Shown piece after piece: positions 16,716-24,481 of a stretch of DNA of 64,000 bases. Under the pieces are notes generated by a model, which was not told where the DNA came from, did no database searches, and saw nothing but the letters and a program-made list of their open reading frames with translations. The stretch comes from Phytohabitans sp037414955. GTDB lineage: Bacteria; Actinomycetota; Actinomycetes; Mycobacteriales; Micromonosporaceae. Each line of letters begins with the position of its first letter. The first letter of the stretch is position 1. The stretch spans positions 5,677 through 69,676 of the forward strand of contig JBBEWH010000045.1 in assembly GCA_037414955.1 (NCBI GenBank), given 5' to 3'. A program made the position numbers and the translations under genes.

Positions 16716-18206
16716 ATGAAGCTTCCGGAGCCGGGGTCGTACTGGTTGGCTAGTGCCGCGCCGGAGGCGCCGCCGGCGGTCGACGGGCTGCCCGACGTGG
16801 ACGTGGCGGTGCTCGGCGGCGGGATCGCCGGCATCACCACCGCCTACCTCCTGCGCCAGGCCGGCCGCACGGTCGCCCTGGTCGAGGCGCGGCAACTGCT
16901 GTCCGGCGTCACCGGCCACACCACGGCCAAGGTGAGCGCCCAGCACGGCGCGATCTACGCGCGGCTGCGGGACCGCTTCGGCGTGGGCGCGGCGGCCATG
17001 TACGCCGCCGGCCAGCTCGCCGCCCTGGACTGGATCCGCGCCGAGTCGGCCGTCCTCAACGTCGAGTGTGACCTGTCCACCCAGGACAGTTACGTGTACG
17101 CGGAGGACATGCGGCGCCGGGACGCGCTCCGGAAGGAGGCCGACGCGGCCGCCGAAGCCGGGCTGCGCGCCGACTACGTCGAGGAGGTCGACCTGCCGTA
17201 CCCGGTGGCCGGCGCGGTGCGGGTGCGCGGGCAGGCGCAGTTCCACCCGGTGCGCTGGCTGTCCGCGCTGGCCGCGCGGATCCCCGGCGCCGGCAGCTAT
17301 GTCGTGGAGGGCGTGCGCGCGCTGGGCGTACACGATGGGGTGGTGGAAACCACGCGCGGACCGCTGCGGGCCCGCGACGTGGTGGTGGCGACCCATGCCC
17401 CGTTCCTGGACCGGGGGTTCTTCTTCGCGCGCATGGCGCCGATCCGCGACCTCGTCGTGGCCGGCACGGTGCCGGCCGAGCGGGCGCCCCGCGGCATGTA
17501 CCTGTCGGTGGACACCCGCCATTCGGTACGGTCCGCGCCGCGCACCGACGGCGCGGCGCTGCTGATCGTGCTGGGTGAGCACCACCGCACCGGCACGGCC
17601 GGTCTGGCCCGGCACGAGGCGCTCGGCCGGTGGGCGGCCGACCGGTTCCCGCTGCGCGGGCTGGATTACCGCTGGTCGGCGCAGGACAACACCACGGTCG
17701 ACGGGGTGCCGTACATCGGGCGGTATCCGGGCGGCGGCGACCACCTGTGGGTGGCGACCGGTTTCGGGCAGTGGGGGATGACGAACGGCACGCTGGCCGG
17801 GATGCTGCTCAGCGACCTCATCGCCGGGACGGCGAACCCGTGGACGGCGCTCTACGACCCGAAGCGGCTGGCGGTGCGGCAGTCGGCGTCGGACCTGGTG
17901 CGCGACAACGCCGCGGTGGCCGCGCACTTCGCCGGCGACCGGGCGCGGGCGGCGCTGGCCGGCTCCCCGGACCGGCTCCGGCCCGGCGAGGCCGGCGTCT
18001 TCCTCGAGGGGGTACGGCTGGTCGCCGCGCGCCGGGACGCCGACGGGACGCTGGTGAAGCTGTCCGCCCGGTGTACCCACCTGGGCTGCGTGGTGCGCTT
18101 CAACGACGACGAGCGTTCGTGGGACTGCCCGTGTCACGGCTCCCGCTTCGGGCTGGACGGCGCCGTGCTGGGCGGCCCCGCGACCGCACCGCTGCCGCCA
18201 CGCTGA
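16716..18206 (+). CDS. FAD-dependent oxidoreductase with C-terminal Rieske domain
   Basis: 496 residues. The N-terminus has a dinucleotide-binding fold (VAVLGGGIAGITTAYLLRQAG) of the DAO/glycine oxidase family. The last 90 residues are a Rieske [2Fe-2S] domain with CTHLGC and CPCHGSRF as cluster ligands. Two-domain proteins of this kind are common in actinobacteria; electrons probably pass between flavin and the Rieske centre, but the substrate is not known. The start ATG follows the palindrome by 15 nt. Confidence 0.88.
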   Translation: MKLPEPGSYWLASAAPEAPPAVDGLPDVDVAVLGGGIAGITTAYLLRQAGRTVALVEARQLLSGVTGHTTAKVSAQHGAIYARLRDRFGVGAAAMYAAGQLAALDWIRAESAVLNVECDLSTQDSYVYAEDMRRRDALRKEADAAAEAGLRADYVEEVDLPYPVAGAVRVRGQAQFHPVRWLSALAARIPGAGSYVVEGVRALGVHDGVVETTRGPLRARDVVVATHAPFLDRGFFFARMAPIRDLVVAGTVPAERAPRGMYLSVDTRHSVRSAPRTDGAALLIVLGEHHRTGTAGLARHEALGRWAADRFPLRGLDYRWSAQDNTTVDGVPYIGRYPGGGDHLWVATGFGQWGMTNGTLAGMLLSDLIAGTANPWTALYDPKRLAVRQSASDLVRDNAAVAAHFAGDRARAALAGSPDRLRPGEAGVFLEGVRLVAARRDADGTLVKLSARCTHLGCVVRFNDDERSWDCPCHGSRFGLDGAVLGGPATAPLPPR

Positions 18207-18342
18207 CCGGAGGCGACCTGTCCCGTTATGTGGGAGATGGCAGGCGTTTTCAGCAAGGAGACGTCACCAGGCGCTCGCGTATGCCTACGCTGGGTAACGA
18301 CCGACCGCGATGCAGGTTACGGCCAGTGGGGTGAGCACCGCG

Positions 18343-18876
18343 ATGGGGCGGATCGTCAAGCAAGTCTCTGAAGGCACCACGAAGTACTACTGGTATCCGG
18401 GTGACAAGAAGGAGTGGATCCGCGCGGCCATCGCCGTGGGGGTCGGCTGGGTGGTGTTGGGCCTCCTGCTCCTGCTGACCCGAAACGTGCTGATGGCCGT
18501 CGTCGCGGGCACGTCCGTGACCGCCGCGGTGGCCGGCCTCAACTTCGGCCGGCGGGACGCGCGCGCCCTCGCGGGCTTCCCGGATCTCGGCGACAAGGCC
18601 GCGCGCCGGGCCGCCGTGGGCCACACCGGGCGGGCGGTGTGGCGGGCGCTCGCCCACGGGTTCGGCGGGGCGGCGGCGGCCGTACTCATCCTGAACCTGC
18701 CGCACCGCGGCCTCGTCGCGGACTGGGTGCTGCCGGTGCTGCCGGCCATCACCGGCGCGCTCGCGCACCAGGTCGGCATGCTCTACGAACGGCTGAGCGC
18801 CTCAGCCTCGACGCCCGGCCCGGCCGCTTCGGAGGCGGCGCCCGCCGAGCCCGCGAAGGAGCCCGCGCCCGTCTGA
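18343..18876 (+). CDS. Conserved hypothetical membrane protein
   Basis: About 177 residues, not recognised as a named family. It begins MGRIVKQVSEGTTKYYWYPGDKKEW, then two membrane segments (IAVGVGWVVLGLLLLLT and the following), a soluble middle, two more hydrophobic stretches and an Ala/Pro/Glu-rich tail. I chose this ATG because GGTGA is 8 nt upstream; an ATG 11 codons earlier is possible. It is convergent with the GNAT gene across a palindrome. Confidence 0.7.
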   Translation: MGRIVKQVSEGTTKYYWYPGDKKEWIRAAIAVGVGWVVLGLLLLLTRNVLMAVVAGTSVTAAVAGLNFGRRDARALAGFPDLGDKAARRAAVGHTGRAVWRALAHGFGGAAAAVLILNLPHRGLVADWVLPVLPAITGALAHQVGMLYERLSASASTPGPAASEAAPAEPAKEPAPV

Positions 18877-18882
18877 GGGCGC

Positions 18883-18938
18883 CATGATCAAGGCGTCCCT
18901 CACGTCGTCCTAGCTACGTGAGGGACGCCTTGATCATG
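18883..18938. repeat. 56-bp palindrome family, full copy
   Basis: A nearly perfect hairpin, with inner arms CCCTCACGT and ACGTGAGGG pairing fully. It lies at a convergent junction between the membrane protein gene and the GNAT gene. Confidence 0.95.
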
Positions 18939-18943
18939 GAGGG

Positions 18944-19774
18944 TCAGAACAGGATGGTCGCGAACTCGCCGGCGGGGCGGAAGCCGCAGCGGGCGTACAC
19001 GTGGCGGGCGCGGGTGTTGTGGCCGTTGACGTAGAGGCTCACCGTCGGCGCCACCCGGCGCAGCGCGTCGCGCACCACGGCCGCCATCGCGCCGGCCGCC
19101 AGCCCGCGCCCGCGCCAGCGCGGCGCCACCCACACGCCCTGGACCTGCGCGGTGTGCCGGGTGACGACCGCCAGCTCGGCCTTGAAGACCACTTCGCCGC
19201 GCACGACCCGCGCGTACGCCCGGCGGCCGCGCACCAGCTCGGTGACCCGCCGCCGGTATCCCCGACCGCCGTCCTCACCGAGCGGCGACACGCCGACCTC
19301 CTCGGTGTACATCGCCACCGCCGCCGGGAACAGCAGGTCGATCTCGTCCGTCCGGACCAGGCGTACCCCCGGGTCGGCCGCCACGGCGGGCGGCGCGTCC
19401 GCGACCAGCAGCGGCTGGCACGGCCGCACGTCGCGGGCCACTCCCCAGTACGGCACGAGCCGCTCCCACAGCCCGAGCACGGCGTCGGCGCGCCCGACGA
19501 TCGAGGAGCAGCTCCGCTCCTCGGCGAGGATCATGTCGGCGAACGCGGCGACCGCGGCCGGGCTGGCCAGCACCGGCGTGAGATGGCCGCCGAACCAGCA
19601 CAGCGCCTCGAGGTGCCGGCGCGACCCGTATCCATAGATGCGCCCGTCGGCGCGCCACCAGGACAGGCCGTGCGCCGTGACGCGCTCGGCCACCTGGGCG
19701 CCGCCGATCGGGTCGAGGTCGAGGACTCGCTCGACCGCACCGCGCTCGGTCTCACCGAGCCGCCGCACGGGCAT
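18944..19774 (-). CDS. DUF4081/GNAT-family acetyltransferase
   Basis: 276 residues from ATG (MPVRRLGETE); a GTG 17 codons earlier is open. The N-terminal half matches the DUF4081 domain that precedes GNAT in actinobacteria, and the C-terminal half has the acetyl-CoA loop VWVAPRWRGRGLAAGAM and the HVYARCGFRPAGEF end. In mycobacteria the equivalent gene (Rv2867c) lies right after gcpE/ispG. Here it is about 5 kb away, separated by the sigma-EAL operon and the PadR region. The substrate is unknown. Confidence 0.82.
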   Translation of the reverse strand: MPVRRLGETERGAVERVLDLDPIGGAQVAERVTAHGLSWWRADGRIYGYGSRRHLEALCWFGGHLTPVLASPAAVAAFADMILAEERSCSSIVGRADAVLGLWERLVPYWGVARDVRPCQPLLVADAPPAVAADPGVRLVRTDEIDLLFPAAVAMYTEEVGVSPLGEDGGRGYRRRVTELVRGRRAYARVVRGEVVFKAELAVVTRHTAQVQGVWVAPRWRGRGLAAGAMAAVVRDALRRVAPTVSLYVNGHNTRARHVYARCGFRPAGEFATILF

Positions 19775-19829
19775 CGTCAGCACATCTACCAGCCTGCCAG
19801 ATCCGAACCCTCTTCGACCCGCCACCTCC

Positions 19830-19885
19830 CATGATCAAGGCGTCCTTCACGTCGTTCTCACTACGTGAAGGACGCCTTGATCATG
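19830..19885. repeat. 56-bp palindrome family, full copy
   Basis: It lies between tandem minus-strand genes (GNAT start and EAL gene end). It supplies the TGA stop of the EAL protein gene. Confidence 0.95.
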
Positions 19886-21761
19886 AGACGAGGGGGTCTA
19901 TCTCCAACTCGATCTCGATCGACCGTTCCGCCGAGCGGGGGGCGCCGGCGATCGGGCGCGGCCTGCCCACGACGTACCCCTGCGCGAAGTCGACGCCGTA
20001 CCCGCGGAGCAGGTCGACCGTCTCCTGGTCGCCGACGTACTCCGCCGCCGTCTGGATGCCGAACGTGCGGCACACCTCGACCAGCGCCCGGACCAGCGTC
20101 TGATCCGCCGCCGAGTTGAGGATCTCGGTGATGAACACCCCGTCGATCTTGACCAGGTCGATCGGGAAGTACTTCAGGTAGGTGAACGAGCCGTACCCCG
20201 TACCGAAGTCGTCCAGCGCGAGCTGGCAGCCGGCCTCCTGGATGCCGCGCGCGAAGTTCAGCGCCTCGGAGAGGTTCCTGATCATCGCGCTCTCGGTGAT
20301 CTCGAACGTCACCTGGCCCGGGTCGACCTGGTGCTCGTCCATCAGGTCGCAGACGTAGTTGAGCAGGTCGGGGTCGCGCAGCGACAGCGCCGAGACGTTG
20401 ACCTGGTAGTGGGCGGTGGGTGGCCCCTGCGCGATGAGCGCCATCGTGCGGTCGATGACCCACCGGTCGACCGCCGACGTCTCGCCGACCCGTTCGGCGA
20501 CGTCGAGGAAGGCGGACGGCGAGACCGGCTTGCCGGCGTCGTCCAGCGGGCGGAGCAGGATCTCCTGGCGGGTGATCTGGTTGAGCCGCAGATCGAGGAT
20601 GGGCTGCGTGTAGAGGGTGAAGCTGTCCGCGGCCACCGCGGCGCGCACCCGGCTGCGACAGAGCTCCTGGCGCTCCTCCGCCTCCGCGGGCTGGTCCAGC
20701 GCGTGGAGGGCGGCCCCTTGCGCCTTGGCGAGCCGCCAGGCGGACTCGCCGTCCACGATCAGGTCGAAGCCGCTGTTGTCGTCCTGGCGCTGGTATCGCA
20801 CCAGGCCGCCCCACGCGTGCATCCGCAGCCGGTGCTGCCCGGCGACGAAGGGTTGGGCGCGCAGCCCTTCCACGATGCTCCGGGCCCGCACCGTCGCGGG
20901 GCGCAGCGCCGTGTCCGGCATCAGGATGCCCAGCTCGCGGTCGGCCACCAGCCCGCAGATGTCGGTCGGGCTGGCGATCTTCCGGACGAAAGCGGCCACC
21001 CCGGCGGCCAGCCGATCCGCGTCGACGGACGCGCCGGGCCCCGCGACCGGCTCGGTGGCGACGATCAGCAGGGCGCCGGTGCCCACCCGCAGCGCCCGGT
21101 CGATCTCATCGGCGAACCGGGCCCGGGTGAGCAGGCCGGTCACCGGGTCCGGCTCGACGAGTGACGCCCGTACCGTCTGGCGGCGCCGCGCCAGCCGGTC
21201 GCGTTCGCGCTGGGCCAGCTCCCGCTCGGTGACGTCTTCGACGGTGGCGACCAGACCGTACGGGTGGTCGTCGGCGTCGACGACCACCTCCAGGAACCCG
21301 TGCGCGTACCGAGTGGTGCCGTCCGGGCGGATCACCCGGCAGGTGAACTCCTTGACCGTCTCCTCGCGCCACGCGACCAGCGCCGCGCGCCGCACCCTGG
21401 TCGCGTCGTCCGGGTGCACGGCCGCGAAGAGCACCCGCGCCGACGGGCGTACCGTCCCCGGGGGCCGGCCGAGGATCAGCGACATCTCGTCGGACCAGGC
21501 CAGCTCGCCGGTGTGCCGGACCCAGGTGACCGCACCGACCTTGGCCAGCTGCGCCGCCCGGACGATCCGGGTCGCCTCGTCGATGCCCGCCGCCAGCGGG
21601 TCCTCCGGGTCGACGTCGCCGGCGATGTCGCGCCCCTCGGCCGCGGCCTTGGCGCCCTCGCGCCGCACCCAGCGCGCGGTGCGGTTGGCCCGGGCCTGCT
21701 CGAGCGGGGTGGGGTCGCGGTCGGCCGCCAACGCCAGGATGTCGTCGAGGTCCACCGTCAC
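19881..21761 (-). CDS. PAS-degenerate GGDEF-EAL protein, probable c-di-GMP phosphodiesterase
   Basis: About 626 residues. A PAS/PAC domain (ITYLILGRPP-like region to ATVEDVTERE), then a GGDEF-like domain whose signature is degraded to ADREL, so cyclase activity is unlikely. The EAL domain keeps key residues: QEILLRP (EAL as EIL), NVSALSL, EITESAM, DDFGTGYGSF and VKIDGVF. The GTG start overlaps the sigma factor stop (GTGA), so the sigma factor and this enzyme are coupled. Start at a second GTG two codons on is possible. The stop lies in the palindrome. Confidence 0.85.
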   Translation of the reverse strand: MTVDLDDILALAADRDPTPLEQARANRTARWVRREGAKAAAEGRDIAGDVDPEDPLAAGIDEATRIVRAAQLAKVGAVTWVRHTGELAWSDEMSLILGRPPGTVRPSARVLFAAVHPDDATRVRRAALVAWREETVKEFTCRVIRPDGTTRYAHGFLEVVVDADDHPYGLVATVEDVTERELAQRERDRLARRRQTVRASLVEPDPVTGLLTRARFADEIDRALRVGTGALLIVATEPVAGPGASVDADRLAAGVAAFVRKIASPTDICGLVADRELGILMPDTALRPATVRARSIVEGLRAQPFVAGQHRLRMHAWGGLVRYQRQDDNSGFDLIVDGESAWRLAKAQGAALHALDQPAEAEERQELCRSRVRAAVAADSFTLYTQPILDLRLNQITRQEILLRPLDDAGKPVSPSAFLDVAERVGETSAVDRWVIDRTMALIAQGPPTAHYQVNVSALSLRDPDLLNYVCDLMDEHQVDPGQVTFEITESAMIRNLSEALNFARGIQEAGCQLALDDFGTGYGSFTYLKYFPIDLVKIDGVFITEILNSAADQTLVRALVEVCRTFGIQTAAEYVGDQETVDLLRGYGVDFAQGYVVGRPRPIAGAPRSAERSIEIELEIDPLVS

Positions 21762-22321
21762 CTCCCCACCCGGAACCCGGCTTCGGCCGCGAGCCGCTCG
21801 AGGCGTTGCCGCGCCTCCTGCTTGTACGCCCGCACGGTGTTGTAGGCGATCGCCAGGATCTCGGCGATCTCCCGGTCGGTCCAGCCGTCCTCGGACATGG
21901 CGAAGACCTCGGCCTGCCGCGGCGGCAGCCGGCGCAGCCAGCTGTCCCGCAGATCCCGGGCCTCCTGGGACGTGGCCGGCGCGGCGAGCAGGCCGGCCGG
22001 TACCTCGTCGAGGCTCGCGGTCGCGTGGCGGCGCCGCCGCGTCCGTTGCGTCATCAGCTTGTTGCGGGCGGTCTTGTACATCCACCCCATCGGCTTCTCG
22101 AAGCCGCGCAGGTGTGCCCATTTGGCGTGCGCCGCGATGAACGCCTCCTGAGCCGCCTCCTGGACCAGATCCTCGTCCGCGCAGAGCGTGCGCAGGAACC
22201 GGTGCACCGCGACGAAGTTCTCCCGGCAGAAGACTTCGAAGCTGGCGTCGAGTTCGGCCTGTTCGTGCTCGGCCGGGGTCGCCGCCGGCGATGGCTGCGC
22301 AGCTGTCCCGGCCTCAGTCAT
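21758..22321 (-). CDS. ECF-type RNA polymerase sigma factor
   Basis: 187 residues. Region 2 is visible in VFCRENFVAVHRFLRTLCADEDLVQEAAQEAFIAAHAKW (20-residue core around DEDLVQEAAQEAF), and region 4 in LRRLPPRQAEVFAMSEDGWTDREIAEIL with a helix-turn-helix. The gene is sandwiched by 4-bp overlaps between a small basic membrane-associated protein upstream and the EAL protein downstream. No classical anti-sigma gene is present, so the small upstream protein or the EAL protein may control it. Confidence 0.9.
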   Translation of the reverse strand: MTEAGTAAQPSPAATPAEHEQAELDASFEVFCRENFVAVHRFLRTLCADEDLVQEAAQEAFIAAHAKWAHLRGFEKPMGWMYKTARNKLMTQRTRRRRHATASLDEVPAGLLAAPATSQEARDLRDSWLRRLPPRQAEVFAMSEDGWTDREIAEILAIAYNTVRAYKQEARQRLERLAAEAGFRVGR

Positions 22322-22620
22322 GCCTCCCCCGCCTTCTTCGCGACGCCCTTCACGACGCCCTTCACAACGCCCTTCGCGACGCCGGTGCGGCGGATCCCGA
22401 TCTCGACGATCCGGTGCCCGTCACTGTCCCGCTCGTCGATCCGCACCAACTGCCGCCGGTTCCCGGCCAGCCGGACCCGCTCGGCGGCCCGGGCCCGCGC
22501 CCGTGCCGAGCGTTCCCGTTCCACCTGGAGCCGGGTCCGGTGCCGGATGTAGCCCCGCACCAGCCCTCCCACCCCCACTCCCCCACCCAGAGCAGCAACT
22601 AACGCAAGTAGGTCGCTCAT
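22318..22620 (-). CDS. Small protein with hydrophobic N-terminus and KGVV repeats
   Basis: 100 residues, not recognised. The first 25 residues (MSDLLALVAALGGGVGVGGL) can span a membrane, the middle is Arg-rich, and the C-terminus reads KGVVKGVVKGVAKKAGEA, encoded by a 12-nt tandem repeat. GGAGG is well placed before this ATG; the longer upstream frame is not supported. Its stop overlaps the sigma factor start, so it is the first gene of the sigma-EAL operon and a candidate sigma regulator. That role is inferred. Confidence 0.7.
   Translation of the reverse strand: MSDLLALVAALGGGVGVGGLVRGYIRHRTRLQVERERSARARARAAERVRLAGNRRQLVRIDERDSDGHRIVEIGIRRTGVAKGVVKGVVKGVAKKAGEA
22340..22388. repeat. 12-nt tandem repeat encoding KGVV units
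   Basis: The unit CGACGCCCTTCA (plus strand) occurs four times in a row with slight drift in the last copies. It encodes the basic repeat at the C-terminus of the small operon protein. Confidence 0.8.
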
Positions 22621-22708
22621 TTTCGCCTCCAGCATCGTCCCGCATATCACTCTCTGTGGAGGCGTTGATGTAGGGGCAACCGTCCCGAAGAGTTTCCAGT
22701 CTATTTCG

Positions 22709-22744
22709 CGATCATGCAACTAGCTGCGCAAATTCGCATGATCG
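22709..22744. promoter_or_regulatory. Inverted repeat upstream of the sigma-EAL operon
   Basis: Perfect 9-bp arms CGATCATGC (22709-22717) and GCATGATCG (22736-22744), 18 bp apart, about 90-125 bp before the first gene of the operon. It could be an operator or an old terminator; no run of T follows either arm. Confidence 0.4.
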
Positions 22745-22956
22745 GCTTCCGAAACCAATCGAAAGGTGGAGACGACAGTGAATTACTTAATGTAATTGAA
22801 GGGACACCGTTCGTCCCCTCAAGTACCCGGTTTCGCAATTCCCAAGATTATTCCTCAACTCCCACATGATCAAAGCACCAATCAGGAGTGGGGCCACAGA
22901 CGACCGGCAATATCACAACATTCCGACAAACACCACATACCGCACCCCAACAGTGT

Positions 22957-23001
22957 GATCTTGACGCCACACCGTCGCGATAGCGCCGCCAGCGCGCCAA
23001 G
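22957..23001. repeat. 45-bp imperfect palindrome, copy 1
   Basis: Arms GATCTTGACGC and GCGCCAAGATC surround a GC-rich centre. Its reverse complement aligns well with the repeat at 23140-23187 (shared ATCTTG, CTGGCG, CTATC and GGCGTCAAGAT blocks). Confidence 0.75.
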
Positions 23002-23139
23002 ATCCCCAGCCCCGCTTTGCGCTTATGCGGTCGGGCGCCGCCGGTTCTTTGGGGGTGGCTGGTGGGCCAGCGCCTCGATCACCCGCTTCTCCACCGCGCG
23101 AGGCAGCATATCGGGCCGCCATCGCGCGCGGACGTGGGC

Positions 23140-23187
23140 AATCTTGACGTTCTGGCGTCGCTATCACAACGCTGGGGCGTCAAGATT
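23140..23187. repeat. 48-bp imperfect palindrome, copy 2 (inverted relative to copy 1)
   Basis: Ends AATCTTGACG and CGTCAAGATT are perfect complements. The interior matches the reverse complement of the 22957-23001 element, so the two form an inverted pair about 140 bp apart. Confidence 0.75.
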
Positions 23188-23359
23188 CACGAAAGCAACG
23201 TCGCGCCTGCGGCGATATGTGGCCTTTGTTCGCCGGCGGTGTGGCGGTGCGGCGGCGCCCGTCGCCACTGCGGCACCGGCATGAATAGGCCCGACTTGTG
23301 TCGCATCCGCATACACGATGCGCCATAAACGAGAAGTCGACGTGCGCAGGATGCCGTGA

Positions 23360-23722
23360 TCACGGGGGCTCGAGGCGGAGTTCTTTGATCGAAATGTCCC
23401 AGGCGCGTAGTTGGTCCGCCATCAGGGGCAGGAGGTCGGTGAGGATCGCCGTGACCAGCGGGCCGTCGGCGGGATCCGCCGGTCGCACGTGCAGGGTCCA
23501 CGCGTCCGCGGGCGGCAGCTCGGGCGCGTCCATCAGCGCGGCCGCGACGGTCAGGCGGTCGAGCGACTCGGCGGGATAGTCCCGCACCGGCCGCGCCGCC
23601 AGCTCGGACAGGTCGAACTGCAACAGCAGGCAGCCGGCCCGCGCGCGGGCGTCGTCCGGGTCCATACGCAGCCGCCGCCCGACGAGCAGCAGGTGCTCCA
23701 GCCCGGTCAGGGAGTCATCCAC
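23360..23722 (-). CDS. Hypothetical protein
   Basis: 120 residues, not recognised; acidic, Leu/Asp-rich (MDDSLTGLEHLLLVGRRLRM; LPPADAWTLHVRPADP), predicted soluble with no membrane segment. I use the GTG 8 nt after GGAGG rather than the upstream frame start. It is divergent from the PadR gene and shares the operator region with it, so it may be the PadR target. Confidence 0.65.
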   Translation of the reverse strand: MDDSLTGLEHLLLVGRRLRMDPDDARARAGCLLLQFDLSELAARPVRDYPAESLDRLTVAAALMDAPELPPADAWTLHVRPADPADGPLVTAILTDLLPLMADQLRAWDISIKELRLEPP

Positions 23723-23752
23723 GTCACTCACCTCCAGAAGCACTTGTCGGAC

Positions 23753-23782
23753 GATACGTTACCGATATATCGTCAACGTATC
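23753..23782. promoter_or_regulatory. Palindromic operator in the divergent PadR promoter region
   Basis: A 30-bp dyad: GATACGTT (23753-23760) and AACGTATC (23775-23782) around the perfect palindrome CGATATATCG (23763-23772). It lies between two divergent genes, one encoding a PadR regulator, the normal arrangement for autoregulation. It is AT-rich compared with its surroundings. Confidence 0.7.
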
Positions 23783-23825
23783 AACGACAGAACGAGAGAT
23801 CGACAGAACGAGGGAGAACACCACG

Positions 23826-24395
23826 ATGGGATTCCGCAGAAACATCCACCAGCTCCATGAGGCCCGCCTCCGCGGCTTCGGCTTCGGTCCGCCCTTCCCG
23901 CCCGGCGGCTGGGGGCCCGGCCCGCACGGTCACGGGCGCGGGCGGCACGGCCGCGGCGGCCGCCGGCAGAACGTGCGGGCGGCGGTGCTGGCCCTGCTCA
24001 ACGAGCGGCCGATGCACGGCTACGAGATGATCCGCGAGCTGGAGAGCCGCACCGGCGGCATCTGGCGACCGAGCCCCGGCTCGATCTACCCGACGCTCCA
24101 GCTGCTCGAAGACGAGGGGCTGATCGTCGCGGAGACGGGCGAGGGCCGCAAGCGGTTCGCGCTCACCGACGCCGGTCGCGAGGAGGCGGCGCAGGCCGCC
24201 GCGACGCCGGCATGGGAGGAGTACGCCGACGACACCGTGTCGCAGGCGCAGGACTTCCGGGACGCCGCGTTCGGGATCATGAACGCGCTCCGCCAGGTCG
24301 GCTTCAGCGGCACGCCGGAGCAGCGCACCCAGGCGCTCGAGGTGCTCAACGAGACCAAGCGCAAGCTCTACGCCATCCTCGCCGAAGCCGAGTGA
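23826..24395 (+). CDS. PadR-family transcriptional regulator with Gly/Pro/His-rich N-terminus
   Basis: 189 residues. Residues 15-48 are a Gly/Pro/His/Arg-rich extension, possibly metal-binding or flexible. Residues 50-130 are the PadR winged helix (VLALLNERPMHGYEMIRELE, PSPGSIYPTLQLLEDEGL, RKRFALTDAGREEA). The C-terminal helix is for dimerisation. GGGAG precedes the ATG. It likely binds the 30-bp dyad upstream and is convergent with ispG across a palindrome. Confidence 0.9.
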   Translation: MGFRRNIHQLHEARLRGFGFGPPFPPGGWGPGPHGHGRGRHGRGGRRQNVRAAVLALLNERPMHGYEMIRELESRTGGIWRPSPGSIYPTLQLLEDEGLIVAETGEGRKRFALTDAGREEAAQAAATPAWEEYADDTVSQAQDFRDAAFGIMNALRQVGFSGTPEQRTQALEVLNETKRKLYAILAEAE

Positions 24396-24412
24396 GTCGG
24401 GGCGCGCACCCC

Positions 24413-24468
24413 CATGATCAAGGCGTCCTTCACGTAGCTAGAACTACTTGAAGGACGCCTTGATCTTG
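24413..24468. repeat. 56-bp palindrome family, full copy
   Basis: At the convergent junction of the PadR gene and ispG. The outer right end is CTTG rather than CATG. Confidence 0.94.
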
Positions 24469-24481
24469 GAAAGACGAAGAG

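Larger units (their letters stand above)
22745..23359. other. Gene-poor, lower-GC intergenic patch
   Basis: No convincing gene in about 600 bp. It holds the 17-bp palindrome AATTAC/GTAATT at 22781-22797, a ribosome-site-like AAAGGTGGAG followed by GTG and only five codons including a rare TTA, and two inverted copies of a 45-48 bp palindromic repeat. Base composition is visibly less GC-rich than the neighbours up to about 22950. This looks like a decayed gene or insertion scar. An open frame at 22796-23284 has no coding character. Confidence 0.6.

Noticed and set aside
22796..23284. A 162-codon open frame in the gene-poor patch
   Set aside because: No recognisable domain, no ribosome site, and it runs across two palindromic repeats.
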